Below, in pieces: positions 45,256 to 54,061 of a stretch of 64,000 nucleotides of DNA. The first letter of the stretch is position 1, and each line of letters begins with the position of its first letter. The notes beneath the pieces are model-generated. The model did not search any database, was not told where the DNA came from, and saw nothing but the letters and a program-made list of their open reading frames with translations. The stretch is from a bacterium UBP2_UBA5202 (GTDB taxonomy: Bacteria > Edwardsbacteria > AC1 > EtOH8). The DNA is taken from the NCBI GenBank assembly GCA_002412795.1, contig DHVS01000029.1:77761-141760 (forward strand), written 5' to 3'. A program made the position numbers and the translations under genes.

Positions 45256-47394
45256 ATGTCAAAGCTTAATGTAGCCTTTTTATGGCATATGCATCAACCC
45301 TGTTATCGCATCCCCGATAGCAGGGTTTTTCGCCTTCCTTGGGTGCGCCTGCACGGGCTGAAGGACTATTACGACATGCTGTCCGCCGCCCTGAAATTCC
45401 CGGAGATCAAGGTATCGTTCAACCTGGTTCCCGGACTGCTGGAACAACTGCAGGATTACACCGAAGGACGGGCCACCGACCGGCATTTTATGGTTTCCCA
45501 AAAACAGCCTTCCGACCTAAGCGAAGAAGATCGCTGTTTCATCCTCAAGGATTTCTTCATGGCCCACTGGCCCAACATGGTGGAGCCTTATCCCCGGTAT
45601 CTGTCCCTGCTGGAGAAAAGAGGGAGGCACTTCCATCCTTCGGCCCTGCCCAAGGTCAGCCAAACCTTCAGCGATCAGGAACTATTGGACCTGATGGTCT
45701 GGTTCAACCTCTGCTGGATCGACCCCCTGCATTTCCAGCTGCGGCCGGAACTGGCCCGGCTTAAAGCCAAGGGCAAGAACTTTACAATCGAAGACAAGGA
45801 CTGTCTTCTGAGTCAGCAGATGGAAATTCTGGAATCCATCATCCCGGCCTACAAAAAGGCCTGGGACCAGAAGGCCATCGAGATCGCCACTTCGCCGTTC
45901 TATCACCCCATTTTACCTTTGCTGTGTGACACCCAAACCGCCCTTGAATGCATGCCGGGTGCGCCCCTGCCGCAAAGGTTCAGTTATCCCGGCGATGCCC
46001 AGGCCCAGATAGTGAACGGGCTGGATTACATGGAAAAGATTTTCGGCCGGCGGCCCAGAGGGATGTGGCCTTCCGAAGGCAGCGTCAGTCAAAAGACCGT
46101 GGAACTGATCAGTCAGGCCGGGGTGAAATGGATGGCCAGCGACGAGAAGATATGGGAGCAAAGCCTGGGCAAGGCCGGCCGACAACGGGAGGAACCCGGC
46201 GAAGCAGGTCAGTTCTACCGCTCGCATATGTGGGAGCAGGCGGACAAAACCCGTCTGTTTTTCCGCGACCAGCAGCTTTCCGACCTGATAGGCTTCGCCT
46301 ATTACGGATGGGACGGCCAGGCTGCGGCCCGGGACCTGGTGGGACGGCTGGAGAGGAAGGCGGATGCCTTGGGCAGCCAGGCGGCGGACCACATCGTTCC
46401 GGTGATATTGGACGGCGAGAACGCCTGGGAGGCCTTTCCCCGGGACGGGCAGATTTTCTTGGAGCAATTGTATCAACAGTTGTCACAGAGCACAAAACTT
46501 AACTGCTGCACCTTCAGCCAGTACCTGGAGCAGGGCCCGGAACCCGGAAAAATGAGCAGGATATTCCCCGGTTCCTGGATTAACCACGACTTCTCCATCT
46601 GGATCGGCCAGGAGGAGGACAACCGGGCCTGGAACCTGTTGCTGGCGGCCCGGCAGGCCATAGAACGGCAGAAAGACTCAGTGGACCAGGCTGTTATGCC
46701 GGAGATCATCCGGGAACTGCAGATAGCAGAGGGCAGCGACTGGTGCTGGTGGTACGGAGGGAACTTCTCCAGCGAGAACCTGGAGGATTTTGACAGCCTT
46801 TTTCGCAGCCATCTTCAGCGGATATATCAGCTGTTAAATGTGGAAGCGCCCCGTGAATTGTTCAGCCCCATTTCCCTGGGGAAGGGCCTGGATGTCCTGA
46901 TCAACCAGCCCATAGACCTGATCTCCCCGAAGATAGACGGCCGGGTCAGCGATTTCTACGAGTGGGCGGGAGCAGGCTCTTACAACATCAGACAGGACGG
47001 CGGGACCATGCACCGGGGCCAGAGCCTGCTGGAAGTGGTCCATTTCGGCTTTGACCAGGGGAACCTTTATATCCGGCTTGATCCCCATGAAAAGACCGAT
47101 TTCAACGAAATCCAAGCCCTGACCGTAAACCTGGAATTCCAGGGCCAGCCGGCCAGGACCATACCGGTGAAACCCGGTGCACCGGAGAACGAGGCAGCGA
47201 CAATTTCAGCCTATGGAAAGATAATCGAGATAAAATTGCCGTTCACTGCCATTGGAGCGCAACCTGGAGACCTAATCAGCTTTTATGTCGCGCTGGTCCA
47301 GAACAGCCTGACCGTTGAACGGCATCCCATAAGGAGTCCGATAACATTTAAAGTGCCCGATGGTGAGTTTGGGGCTAATAATTGGGGCGCTTAA
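45256..47394 (+). CDS. Glycoside hydrolase family 57 protein
   Basis: A 712-residue GH57 enzyme acting on alpha-glucans (alpha-amylase or 4-alpha-glucanotransferase type), probably cytoplasmic since no signal peptide is seen. Family regions are visible: region 1 FLWHMHQPCY at the N-terminus, region 3 GMWPSEGSVS near residue 268 (Glu is the expected nucleophile), region 4 VILDGENAWEAF near 384 (Asp is the expected acid/base), and region 5 HDFSIWIGQEEDNRAW. A C-terminal beta-rich domain (about 530-712) has YEWAGAGSYNIRQDGG. ATG 45256 is the first codon giving the region 1 strand. Could be glycogen-related; no other glycogen genes are nearby. Confidence 0.88.
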   Translation: MSKLNVAFLWHMHQPCYRIPDSRVFRLPWVRLHGLKDYYDMLSAALKFPEIKVSFNLVPGLLEQLQDYTEGRATDRHFMVSQKQPSDLSEEDRCFILKDFFMAHWPNMVEPYPRYLSLLEKRGRHFHPSALPKVSQTFSDQELLDLMVWFNLCWIDPLHFQLRPELARLKAKGKNFTIEDKDCLLSQQMEILESIIPAYKKAWDQKAIEIATSPFYHPILPLLCDTQTALECMPGAPLPQRFSYPGDAQAQIVNGLDYMEKIFGRRPRGMWPSEGSVSQKTVELISQAGVKWMASDEKIWEQSLGKAGRQREEPGEAGQFYRSHMWEQADKTRLFFRDQQLSDLIGFAYYGWDGQAAARDLVGRLERKADALGSQAADHIVPVILDGENAWEAFPRDGQIFLEQLYQQLSQSTKLNCCTFSQYLEQGPEPGKMSRIFPGSWINHDFSIWIGQEEDNRAWNLLLAARQAIERQKDSVDQAVMPEIIRELQIAEGSDWCWWYGGNFSSENLEDFDSLFRSHLQRIYQLLNVEAPRELFSPISLGKGLDVLINQPIDLISPKIDGRVSDFYEWAGAGSYNIRQDGGTMHRGQSLLEVVHFGFDQGNLYIRLDPHEKTDFNEIQALTVNLEFQGQPARTIPVKPGAPENEAATISAYGKIIEIKLPFTAIGAQPGDLISFYVALVQNSLTVERHPIRSPITFKVPDGEFGANNWGA

Positions 47395-47423
47395 GAAACG
47401 ATTGCCACCTAATACGGCGAGAT

Positions 47424-48023
47424 ATGCCTGATCCTAAAATATATCCCAAAATATCTTCGAGCAGGGCATTCAGCCTGATTGAAATGGTGATAGCGATGGT
47501 GATACTGGCCATAGTGATGACCACGGTCATCAGCCTTGTCATCAACACCAATAAGGCCGTGGAAACACAGCAGACAAATCTTCTCTTGGACAAAGAGGTA
47601 GAATCGTTCTTCAGGCGGTTTGACACCCGGCTGTCATCGTCTTTCGGCTGGATCCGGGGCACGCCCACCAGCCTGACCCTGATAAATCAGGACGGGGATT
47701 CGTGCTTTGTGCTTTGGAACCCGATAGACAGCATGCTGTATATTGATAATTCCGCCCAATTCCCGGCCGGGGTCAAGGCGGCCAGTTTCACATGCTTTTA
47801 CATGCCCCAAAAAGCCGGAGAGGTCAAGATCGAAAGGGAATTCTGGCTGAAGGAGGTGGACCATGACGAGAACGGGGCGATCGAGGGAACTGAGTTGCAG
47901 GATGTTTCCATGCTGTTTGTGAAGATAGCAGTAGTCAAAAGGAAAAGCTTTAGCGAGAACGGTAAGTATTGTTACTTGCCCCCGGCGATCGTGGAAACTA
48001 TAATTGGCCCGCAAAACGAATAA
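47424..48023 (+). CDS. Pseudopilin/type IV pilin-like protein
   Basis: A 199-residue protein with a class III prepilin signal: SSSRAFSLIEMVIAMVILAI, where cleavage by the prepilin peptidase (3321) would precede the Phe and Glu is at position +5. The -1 residue is Ala rather than the usual Gly, which the peptidase often tolerates. The rest is a globular domain with no recognised family, including DGDSCFVLWNPIDSMLYIDN. The length suits a minor pseudopilin such as GspJ. The gene is isolated from other pilus genes in the window. The in-frame TTG at 47382 overlaps the GH57 gene and is rejected. Confidence 0.82.
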   Translation: MPDPKIYPKISSSRAFSLIEMVIAMVILAIVMTTVISLVINTNKAVETQQTNLLLDKEVESFFRRFDTRLSSSFGWIRGTPTSLTLINQDGDSCFVLWNPIDSMLYIDNSAQFPAGVKAASFTCFYMPQKAGEVKIEREFWLKEVDHDENGAIEGTELQDVSMLFVKIAVVKRKSFSENGKYCYLPPAIVETIIGPQNE

Positions 48024-48157
48024 CCCACAGATAAAGGTTGTAATGAACCTGAGGGAGGCTTAAAACATATATCACAAGGATTTATGTAGCTGATAATTGG
48101 TCAATTATAATGGTATTTCAGTCCTTCAAATGTCCCATAATAAATATTATGTAAACT

Positions 48158-48769
48158 ATGAATATGAATAGATGGACAGGCTTTTACGCCGAAGATCCCC
48201 GGGTTCTCTCCGCTCCCAGGTCCCTATGCTCCGAATATGCCGCCGTAGAATTCAAGAAACTCAATTGTCGTTTCATCCTGGATCTGGGCTGCGGCGTGGG
48301 CCGGGATTCTTTTTATCTGGCTTCTGAGGGCTTCAATGTCTTTTCCCTGGATTCGGCCTATACCGGTCTTGTTAAAGCCCAAAGCCTGGTTCCCACTGAT
48401 CGCGGCGTTAAATTCCGCCTGATTCACGGCGATGCCCTGGCTTTGCCGTTCCCTGATGCCTGCTTTGACGGGATATACTGTTTCGGACTGTTGCATGAGT
48501 TCCTGCCCCCGGATTGCGACCAGGCCGTAGAACAGGTCATTAAAGAGGCTTCCCGGTTGCTTAGGAACCAGGGCCTGCTCGTATTGGCAGTACTGGCCGG
48601 TGATCCTACTGCCGGTTTGCCCCATGTCCGGTTGTTCACCCGGAAGATGACCAACTTTGAAGATTATGGCCTGAAGTGCATGGAAATTACCAAGTATCAC
48701 GATATTGGCTGTACCGGCAGTAACAATTACCTGGTCTGGCGAGGTTTGTACCAGAAGATAATAAAGTAA
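48158..48769 (+). CDS. Class I SAM-dependent methyltransferase
   Basis: A 203-residue Rossmann-fold methyltransferase. Motif I ILDLGCGVGRDSFYLA, near residues 40-55, binds SAM; the acidic end of strand 2 is in FNVFSLDSA, and motif II/III positions are in GDALALPFPDACFDGIYCFG. The 'methyltransf_11' group modifies diverse small molecules, and the substrate is not inferable. Two in-frame ATGs (48158 and 48164) lie within two codons. The gene ends at a bidirectional terminator shared with the convergent leuS gene. Confidence 0.85.
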   Translation: MNMNRWTGFYAEDPRVLSAPRSLCSEYAAVEFKKLNCRFILDLGCGVGRDSFYLASEGFNVFSLDSAYTGLVKAQSLVPTDRGVKFRLIHGDALALPFPDACFDGIYCFGLLHEFLPPDCDQAVEQVIKEASRLLRNQGLLVLAVLAGDPTAGLPHVRLFTRKMTNFEDYGLKCMEITKYHDIGCTGSNNYLVWRGLYQKIIK

Positions 48770-48795
48770 AAAAGCCCTCAATATGAGGGCTTTTT
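48768..48795. terminator. Bidirectional terminator between convergent genes
   Basis: GCCCTCA (48774-48780) pairs with TGAGGGC (48784-48790). A-run at 48768-48773 and T-run at 48791-48795 make it work on both strands, stopping the methyltransferase and leuS transcripts. Confidence 0.85.
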
Positions 48796-48820
48796 CGTTG
48801 TTTGTCTATACTTTTTTTCT

Positions 48821-48933
48821 GCGATAGCCTGAAGTCTATCGCTATATGCCATCAAGGCCTCTGGTGAGGCCTGCCAATGTAAGCCCGATTTATCGGGGTT
48901 GATGATTTGTAGCGATGTCATTTATGGCATCGT
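48821..48933. repeat. Cluster of four short hairpins
   Basis: Non-coding gap with four perfect or near-perfect palindromes in 113 bases: GCGATAG/CTATCGC (48821-48842), AGGCCTC/GAGGCCT (48855-48872), CCCGAT/ATCGGG (48884-48897), and CGATGTCA/TGGCATCG (48913-48932, one G-T). Resembles REP-like intergenic repeat arrays. No ORF or RNA family recognised. Confidence 0.6.
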
Positions 48934-48969
48934 GTCGAATAATCGTGATATTCTTAAAAAGTTAACTAA

Positions 48970-51576
48970 TCACTTAATAACTATATTAATTAGCTTACCT
49001 TGTATCACTAACACCTTAAGTATCTCTTTACCTTTAATTATTTCTGCTACTTTACTGTTATCCATTGCTTTAGCCTTTACAATATCTTCACTTAATCCCG
49101 ATGGTATGACCATCTTCTCGCGAACCTTTCCATTAACTTGAATCACCAGCGTTATCTCATTTTCTCTGGCTACGTTAGCGTCAAAAGACGGCCATTTAGC
49201 CTTGTAAACCGTTCCCTTGCCTCCGATCTCCTGCCAAAGCTCCTCGGCCATGTGCGGGGCGAATGGCGCCAGCATCAGCACCATGTTTTCCAGTATTTCG
49301 GCTAAAATGGCCTCGTTGGCCGGCACCTTGCGTTCCTGTTCCACCGGCTGCCAGTAGTCGTAAAGCTCGTTCAAAAGCTCCATCAGGGCGGCAATGGCAG
49401 TATTGAACTGAAAGCCTTCGATATGGCCGCCCACTTTGTTTATGGTCTGATGCAGTTTGCGGCGTACCTGGGCCTCCCTTCCAGTCATCTCCCTGGGCAG
49501 GGCCTCCCTCCAGTCCTTCTTATAATAGGGCAGGGCGGCATCCAGCCACTTCCATGTCCGGTTCAGGAAGCGGTAGGAACCGTTGATGCTTTCCTCCGAC
49601 CACTGGACATCATCCTCGAACGGGGCCACGAACATCTCGAATATCCTCAGGCTGTCTACCCCGTATTTATGGGCGATCTCCTCCGGGGTCACCACGTTGC
49701 CTTTGGATTTGGACATCCGGGCCCAGCGCCAGACAATCTGGTCCCGGGGAAAGTCCTCCATCTCCTCGGGCTTAAGCACTATCCAGTCCAGGATCTTCTC
49801 GGAGTCATCAGCCCCCTCTGAGCTTTTGGGCTTTCTTCCCGGGGTGTGGGCCAGCAGGGATCCCTGGTTCTTAAGTATCTTGAAAGGCTCCTGAAAGCTG
49901 ATGTAACCAGCGTCATAAAGCACCTTGGTCCAGAACCGGGCGTACAGCAGGTGCGACCGGGCATGCTCGATACCGCCGGCATACAGGTCAACCGGCATCC
50001 AGTAGGCAATCTTTTCCTTATTGGCGAACTCCCGGTCATTATGGGGATCTGCGAAACGGAAGAAATACCATGACGAGCAGGCATAGCCGCCCATGGTGTC
50101 GGTCTCCCGCCTGGCTGCTCCGCCGCAATTGGGGCATTTGGTGTTGACGAATTCAGGGATCCCGGCCAGCGGCGACTCACCGGTCCCGGACGGCTTGTAG
50201 TTCTCCACCTCGGGCAGCAGTACCGGCAGCTGGCCTTCGGGTACCGGCACCTCACCGCACTTGGGGCAATGGATGATGGGTATGGGGGCGCCCCAATAAC
50301 GCTGCCGTGAGATCAGCCAGTCCCTTAAACGATAATTGACGGTATGATGCCCGATCTTCTGTTCTTCCAGCCATTTGGTGATGGTGGCCTTGAAGTCAGC
50401 GGTCTTCATTCCGTCATATTTGCCTGAATTGACCGCCAGGCCCTCATCGGGCTCGGCCTGGGCCAGTTCATAGGACTGGCCGGTTTTGCTGACCACCTGG
50501 ACGATGGGCAGGTTGAATTTCCTGGCGAACTCAAAATCCCGGGCGTCGTGCCCCGGCACGCACATGATGGCCCCGGTGCCGTAGCCCATCATCACGTAAT
50601 CGGCGATCCAGACCGGCACTTCCTTATTATTGACCGGGTTGACGGCATAGGCCCCGGTAAAGACCCCGGTCTTGGTGCGCTCGGCGTTCATCCGGTCCAT
50701 CTCGGTCTCGGCCTTGGCCTTTTTGATGTAGGCCTCGACTTCGGATATTTTTTCAGGGGTGGTAATGTCTTTGACCATAGGATGCTCGGGCGCCAGGACT
50801 ATGAAGGTGGCTCCGAACAAGGTGTCCGGCCTGGTGGTGAAGACTTCAATTTGTAATTTGGAATTTGCAATTTGGAAATTGGCAGAAGCTCCCTCGCTCC
50901 GCCCTATCCAGTCCCTCTGCATCTCCTTCATCCCGGCCGACCAGTCCAGGGAATCCAGGTCTTTCAACAGCCGGTCGGCGTAGTCCGTGATCTTAAAGAA
51001 CCATTGGGGCATGGGGCGCTTTTCCACCAATGAATCGCAGCGCCAGCAGCGGCCCTCCTTCACTTCCTCGTTGGCCAGGCCGGTCTTGCACTGGGGGCAC
51101 CAGTTGATGGGCGCGGTGGAGCGGTAGGCCAGGCCCTTTTTGTAAAGCAGCAGAAAGAACCACTGAGTCCACTTGTAATATTCCGGCTGACTGGAATCTA
51201 TCTCCCGGCCCCAGTCATAGCTGCAACCGGCCAGTTTAAGGGTCCGCTTGTAATTGGCGGCGTACTCCGGCACCATCTCCCGGGGGTTGCGGCCCCGCTT
51301 GAGGGCCTCGTTCTCGGCCGGCTGGCCGAAGGCGTCCCAGCCCATGGGGTGCAGCACGCTGAAGCCCTTCATGCTCTTGTAGCGGCAGAAGGCATCCAGC
51401 GGCACGTAATTCTTTAGATGCCCCACATGCAGGCCGGAGCCCGAAGGGTACGGGAACATCTCCAACGCATAGTATTTTGGTTTATCGGAGGAATCGGGGG
51501 CCTTAAAGGTCTTGTCCTCCTCCCACTTTTTCTGCCACTTGGGCTCGATGGATCTTGGGTCGTAGAATTTTGGCAT
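48970..51576 (-). CDS. leuS: Leucyl-tRNA synthetase
   Basis: Class I synthetase that charges tRNA-Leu; 868 residues from the ATG whose first base is 51576, as expected for the bacterial enzyme. The HIGH motif is HVGH at residues 50-53 within PYPSGSGLHVGHLKNY, the CP1 editing domain has FTTRPDTLFGATF (near 238), two CxxC zinc-like pairs appear (CPQCKTGL, CPKCGE), and the KMSKS motif is MSKSKGNVV near residue 618. An AT-rich repetitive stretch encodes FQIANSKLQI just before the editing motif and looks inserted. A 13-codon upstream extension to 51615 is possible but has no homology value. Confidence 0.96.
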   Translation of the reverse strand: MPKFYDPRSIEPKWQKKWEEDKTFKAPDSSDKPKYYALEMFPYPSGSGLHVGHLKNYVPLDAFCRYKSMKGFSVLHPMGWDAFGQPAENEALKRGRNPREMVPEYAANYKRTLKLAGCSYDWGREIDSSQPEYYKWTQWFFLLLYKKGLAYRSTAPINWCPQCKTGLANEEVKEGRCWRCDSLVEKRPMPQWFFKITDYADRLLKDLDSLDWSAGMKEMQRDWIGRSEGASANFQIANSKLQIEVFTTRPDTLFGATFIVLAPEHPMVKDITTPEKISEVEAYIKKAKAETEMDRMNAERTKTGVFTGAYAVNPVNNKEVPVWIADYVMMGYGTGAIMCVPGHDARDFEFARKFNLPIVQVVSKTGQSYELAQAEPDEGLAVNSGKYDGMKTADFKATITKWLEEQKIGHHTVNYRLRDWLISRQRYWGAPIPIIHCPKCGEVPVPEGQLPVLLPEVENYKPSGTGESPLAGIPEFVNTKCPNCGGAARRETDTMGGYACSSWYFFRFADPHNDREFANKEKIAYWMPVDLYAGGIEHARSHLLYARFWTKVLYDAGYISFQEPFKILKNQGSLLAHTPGRKPKSSEGADDSEKILDWIVLKPEEMEDFPRDQIVWRWARMSKSKGNVVTPEEIAHKYGVDSLRIFEMFVAPFEDDVQWSEESINGSYRFLNRTWKWLDAALPYYKKDWREALPREMTGREAQVRRKLHQTINKVGGHIEGFQFNTAIAALMELLNELYDYWQPVEQERKVPANEAILAEILENMVLMLAPFAPHMAEELWQEIGGKGTVYKAKWPSFDANVARENEITLVIQVNGKVREKMVIPSGLSEDIVKAKAMDNSKVAEIIKGKEILKVLVIQGKLINIVIK
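50845..50881 (-). repeat. AT-rich repeat inserted in frame in leuS
   Basis: A run built from a repeating AATTTG[CGT] unit with a 7-9 base spacing, strikingly AT-rich compared with flanking leuS sequence. It encodes about 12 residues (FQIANSKLQI core) at the entry of the editing domain and keeps the frame open. Confidence 0.55.
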
Positions 51577-51646
51577 TTTTGTATTTTGATAAAAGATTGA
51601 TAGAGGGATGTTCAATTAGCTTAGACCCATGATCTTAAAGTATTTC

Positions 51647-51771
51647 TATCCGCAGATTGCACAGATTTCCGCAGATGTTGCAATGCTAATTTATATTGTG
51701 TTAGGTACAAAAAGGTTTGTTATGATCCTTCGGCTAACGCTCATGACAGCGTTTGCGTTAATCTGCGGATA
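51647..51771. repeat. Semi-palindromic intergenic repeat, copy A
   Basis: Ends are a perfect 12-bp inverted repeat, TATCCGCAGATT (51647-51658) and AATCTGCGGATA (51760-51771), about 100 bases apart, followed by AAGGTT. Related ends occur at 60799-60898 and 62871-62939. Confidence 0.6.
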
Positions 51772-51811
51772 AAGGTTCCTAAGTAAGGAGATAATCCTTG
51801 ATATCTATTTA

Positions 51812-51846
51812 AAAAGCCTTCAGCAATGTTGTTACTGAAGGCTTTT
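51812..51846 (-). terminator. Terminator of the holA/zinc-ribbon transcript
   Basis: Perfect 12-bp stem AAAAGCCTTCAG (51812-51823) / CTGAAGGCTTTT (51835-51846); on the minus strand it is followed by T-rich sequence. Confidence 0.85.
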
Positions 51847-51864
51847 GTCTTTAAGTGAAAATAC

Positions 51865-52914
51865 TTACTTTCCGCCTCCAAACAGATCCTGGGCGCTCAA
51901 CAGCTCATTGCCGCATTTTTCGCAGTACCAGTTGTCGGCCCGGTTATAGGCCGCGCACTTGGGGCACTTCAATTCTCCCTCGTGGGATTCCTCCTCGGCC
52001 GGTGCTTCCGGAACGGCTTCGGCCACAGGTTCTTCCGGGGTCTGCAGAGCGGCCGGGAATTCGGGCGTCATGTCAAAAGCAGGCGTTTCCGGCGCCCGGG
52101 GCATAACCTCTTCCATGGCCGGAGCCGGCTGGGCCGGGGCATCGCCAAAGCTGGAACCCAAAATGCTGGCAAACTGTTTTTCCAGTTCGGCCATCTCGTT
52201 GAGCGGGGGCTGCAATGCTTCCGGTAGTTCCTGGACAGGCTCGGGCGCAACAAGAACAGGCTCAGGCGATGCCTGCACAACCGGTGGCGGTGGAGGAACA
52301 GGTCTAGCCGGAGGCACCGGCGGCGGCGCGGCCACCGGAACCGACCTCGGCGCTGGCGGTACAGGTTTTGGGGCCGGGGGAACCGTAGCGGCTATGGGCG
52401 CCGCCGGCTTTGGCGGTGCAGGAGCAGGAGCCGGAGCCGCAGGCACAACCGGAGGTGCGGGCGGTGTTGCCGCCGGCTGGGGAGCTTTGGGTTTGACAAA
52501 ACTGTTCAGTTTTTGGATCTTATCAGCCAGGGCTGCCGCATTGGTTTCCATTTCGGCTTTTTGGGCCAGCAGGACCTGTTCCTGAACCGCCTTTTCCTCC
52601 TCGGTCAATTCGCCGATCACCACCCGCAGCTCCAGCTCTTCCAGGGTGTTTGATACTGCCTGCAACTGGGGAAGTATCTGGTCTTTTTCGGCCAGGGCCT
52701 GGTTCAATGCCTCCTCCAGCCCGGCGCCCTTTTCCTCCAGCAGGACCTGAAGCTCCAGCAGCTTGGCATCGTATTCGTTCCGCACCTTTTGGTATATCTC
52801 AGGTTTGGTGTTGGCCTTCTTTTCGTCGATCAGCCTGATCCTGTTGGTGAAAACATCGTAGAGTTTTTGCAGCTCCTCTATGCTTTCATTCCCGGTCAGA
52901 ACTTCCTGTGCCAT
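51865..52914 (-). CDS. Coiled-coil protein with Pro/Ala-rich linker and C-terminal zinc ribbon
   Basis: A 349-residue protein of unknown function. Residues 10-140 are charged and helical, probably coiled coil (EELQKLYDVFTNRIRLIDEK, ALAEKDQILPQLQAV). Residues 145-235 are a low-complexity Pro/Ala/Val linker. After an acidic stretch, the C-terminus carries a zinc ribbon, CPKC ... CEKC (about 317-334). No signal peptide or membrane helix. It begins 24 bases after holA and ends at a strong terminator, so it forms a two-gene operon with holA. The zinc-ribbon tail resembles 'zinc-ribbon domain' accessory proteins, but no partner can be named. Confidence 0.7.
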   Translation of the reverse strand: MAQEVLTGNESIEELQKLYDVFTNRIRLIDEKKANTKPEIYQKVRNEYDAKLLELQVLLEEKGAGLEEALNQALAEKDQILPQLQAVSNTLEELELRVVIGELTEEEKAVQEQVLLAQKAEMETNAAALADKIQKLNSFVKPKAPQPAATPPAPPVVPAAPAPAPAPPKPAAPIAATVPPAPKPVPPAPRSVPVAAPPPVPPARPVPPPPPVVQASPEPVLVAPEPVQELPEALQPPLNEMAELEKQFASILGSSFGDAPAQPAPAMEEVMPRAPETPAFDMTPEFPAALQTPEEPVAEAVPEAPAEEESHEGELKCPKCAAYNRADNWYCEKCGNELLSAQDLFGGGK

Positions 52915-52938
52915 CTTTTTTGCTTTTCTAAATAATGA

Positions 52939-53937
52939 TTAACTGGATAGTTTGAAGATCAGCTGCTGCATCAAGGTCCTGGGATCTCCGGATCCCGACT
53001 TCAGTTTCAGTTCGGCGGTGAAAAGCCCGTTGAACAGGTCCCAGTATTCCCTCTCAGTCCTTTTCTGGGCGGCCGGTATGGCCATTTTCAAGGCGTAGGG
53101 ATGGATCCGCATCTTCCGCCCCATGGCTTCCGGGGAAAGGCCCTGGGCCAGCATCAGCTTGACCCGCCACAGGGTGTTGAACTTGTGGTTGATGCCTGAA
53201 AGCATCTTTACCGGGTCCTCCCCGGTCCTCAGCATCTTGTTGAAAAGGGCCAGGGATTGCTTCAGGTCCTTTTTGGCCAAAGCCTCGGCCAGCTCAAAAC
53301 CGCCGACTTCGCTGGTGTCTCCGGCCAGCAATTTTATGTGTTCCGGTCTTATCTCCCGGTCCGCCCCGCCTTCCAGGTAGGCCGACAGTTTAAGCAGTTC
53401 CTGTTCCAAAAGTCCCAGGCTTGGTCCGGTTATCTGGATCAGCAGTTGGGCCGGGGCCGGGGATATCTTGCAGCCCAATTCTTTGGTTTTTTGCATCACC
53501 CAATTGACCAGGCTTTCAGATTTAAGGGGGTCGAAGGACACGAAAACAGTGTTTTCCTGAAGGTCCCGGTAAAAGGCGGACTTGGCATCAAGCTTGAAAG
53601 AACTGAGGATCAGACAGGTATCGGGAGACTGTTCGCGGCCCAGGTGTTCCAGCATTATCTTGCGGCTTTTAGGGGAAAGGGCATCAACATCCTTGACCAC
53701 CAGCACCCTTTTTTCGGCGAAAATTCCCAGGCTTTGGGCCCGGTCGATGATCTCCTTGGCGTCGGCCTCGGAGCCGTAAACCACCTCCAGCCCGTGATCC
53801 ACGCCGGCTCCCAGGAAGGCACCGGCGATCTTTCTGATGTACAGGCTCTTAAGATATTCTTCCTCGCCTACAAAGCAGTAAGCAGGGTGAATTTTGGATT
53901 TAAGCAGATCAGTATCTAAACCAGAAATAGTTGCCAT
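52939..53937 (-). CDS. holA: DNA polymerase III subunit delta
   Basis: Clamp-loader delta subunit, which opens the beta sliding clamp. 332 residues is the normal length. The N-terminus (PAYCFVGEEEYLKSLYIRKI) is the diagnostic HolA 'YLF-G-E-x-L' region, followed by AEKRVLVVKDVDAL, SFDPLKSESLVNWV and the collar-domain segment GGFELAEALAKKDLKQSL. It diverges from the classical AAA+ ATPases in lacking a Walker A motif, as expected for delta. It has its own promoter (53946-53974) and is followed by the zinc-ribbon protein. Confidence 0.92.
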   Translation of the reverse strand: MATISGLDTDLLKSKIHPAYCFVGEEEYLKSLYIRKIAGAFLGAGVDHGLEVVYGSEADAKEIIDRAQSLGIFAEKRVLVVKDVDALSPKSRKIMLEHLGREQSPDTCLILSSFKLDAKSAFYRDLQENTVFVSFDPLKSESLVNWVMQKTKELGCKISPAPAQLLIQITGPSLGLLEQELLKLSAYLEGGADREIRPEHIKLLAGDTSEVGGFELAEALAKKDLKQSLALFNKMLRTGEDPVKMLSGINHKFNTLWRVKLMLAQGLSPEAMGRKMRIHPYALKMAIPAAQKRTEREYWDLFNGLFTAELKLKSGSGDPRTLMQQLIFKLSS

Positions 53938-53945
53938 AACATATT

Positions 53946-53974
53946 AGTTTACTAATTAATAAGGGATTTGTCAA
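53946..53974 (-). promoter_or_regulatory. holA promoter
   Basis: On the minus strand TTGACA (53974-53969) and TAAACT (53951-53946) with 17-base spacing, in an AT-rich gap just upstream of the holA ATG (53937). Confidence 0.6.
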
Positions 53975-54017
53975 CAATATTTTGAAGTTAATTTGAATTT
54001 ATGTCCGGGGTCCATAA

Positions 54018-54049
54018 AAAAGCCCTGCCATTTTGCAGGCAGGGCTTTT
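54018..54049 (-). terminator. Terminator of the 54062-57010 gene
   Basis: Perfect 12-bp stem AAAAGCCCTGCC (54018-54029) / GGCAGGGCTTTT (54038-54049) with T-run on the minus strand. Confidence 0.88.
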
Positions 54050-54061
54050 CAAGGCCGATAT

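Larger units (their letters stand above)
51577..51864. other. Intergenic region between leuS and the zinc-ribbon gene
   Basis: Holds an inverted-repeat-bounded element at 51647-51771 and the terminator at 51812-51846. No convincing gene or consensus leuS promoter is seen. Confidence 0.5.

Noticed and set aside
48899..49141. Short open frame overlapping the end of leuS
   Set aside because: It runs antisense to conserved leuS codons and has no supporting features.
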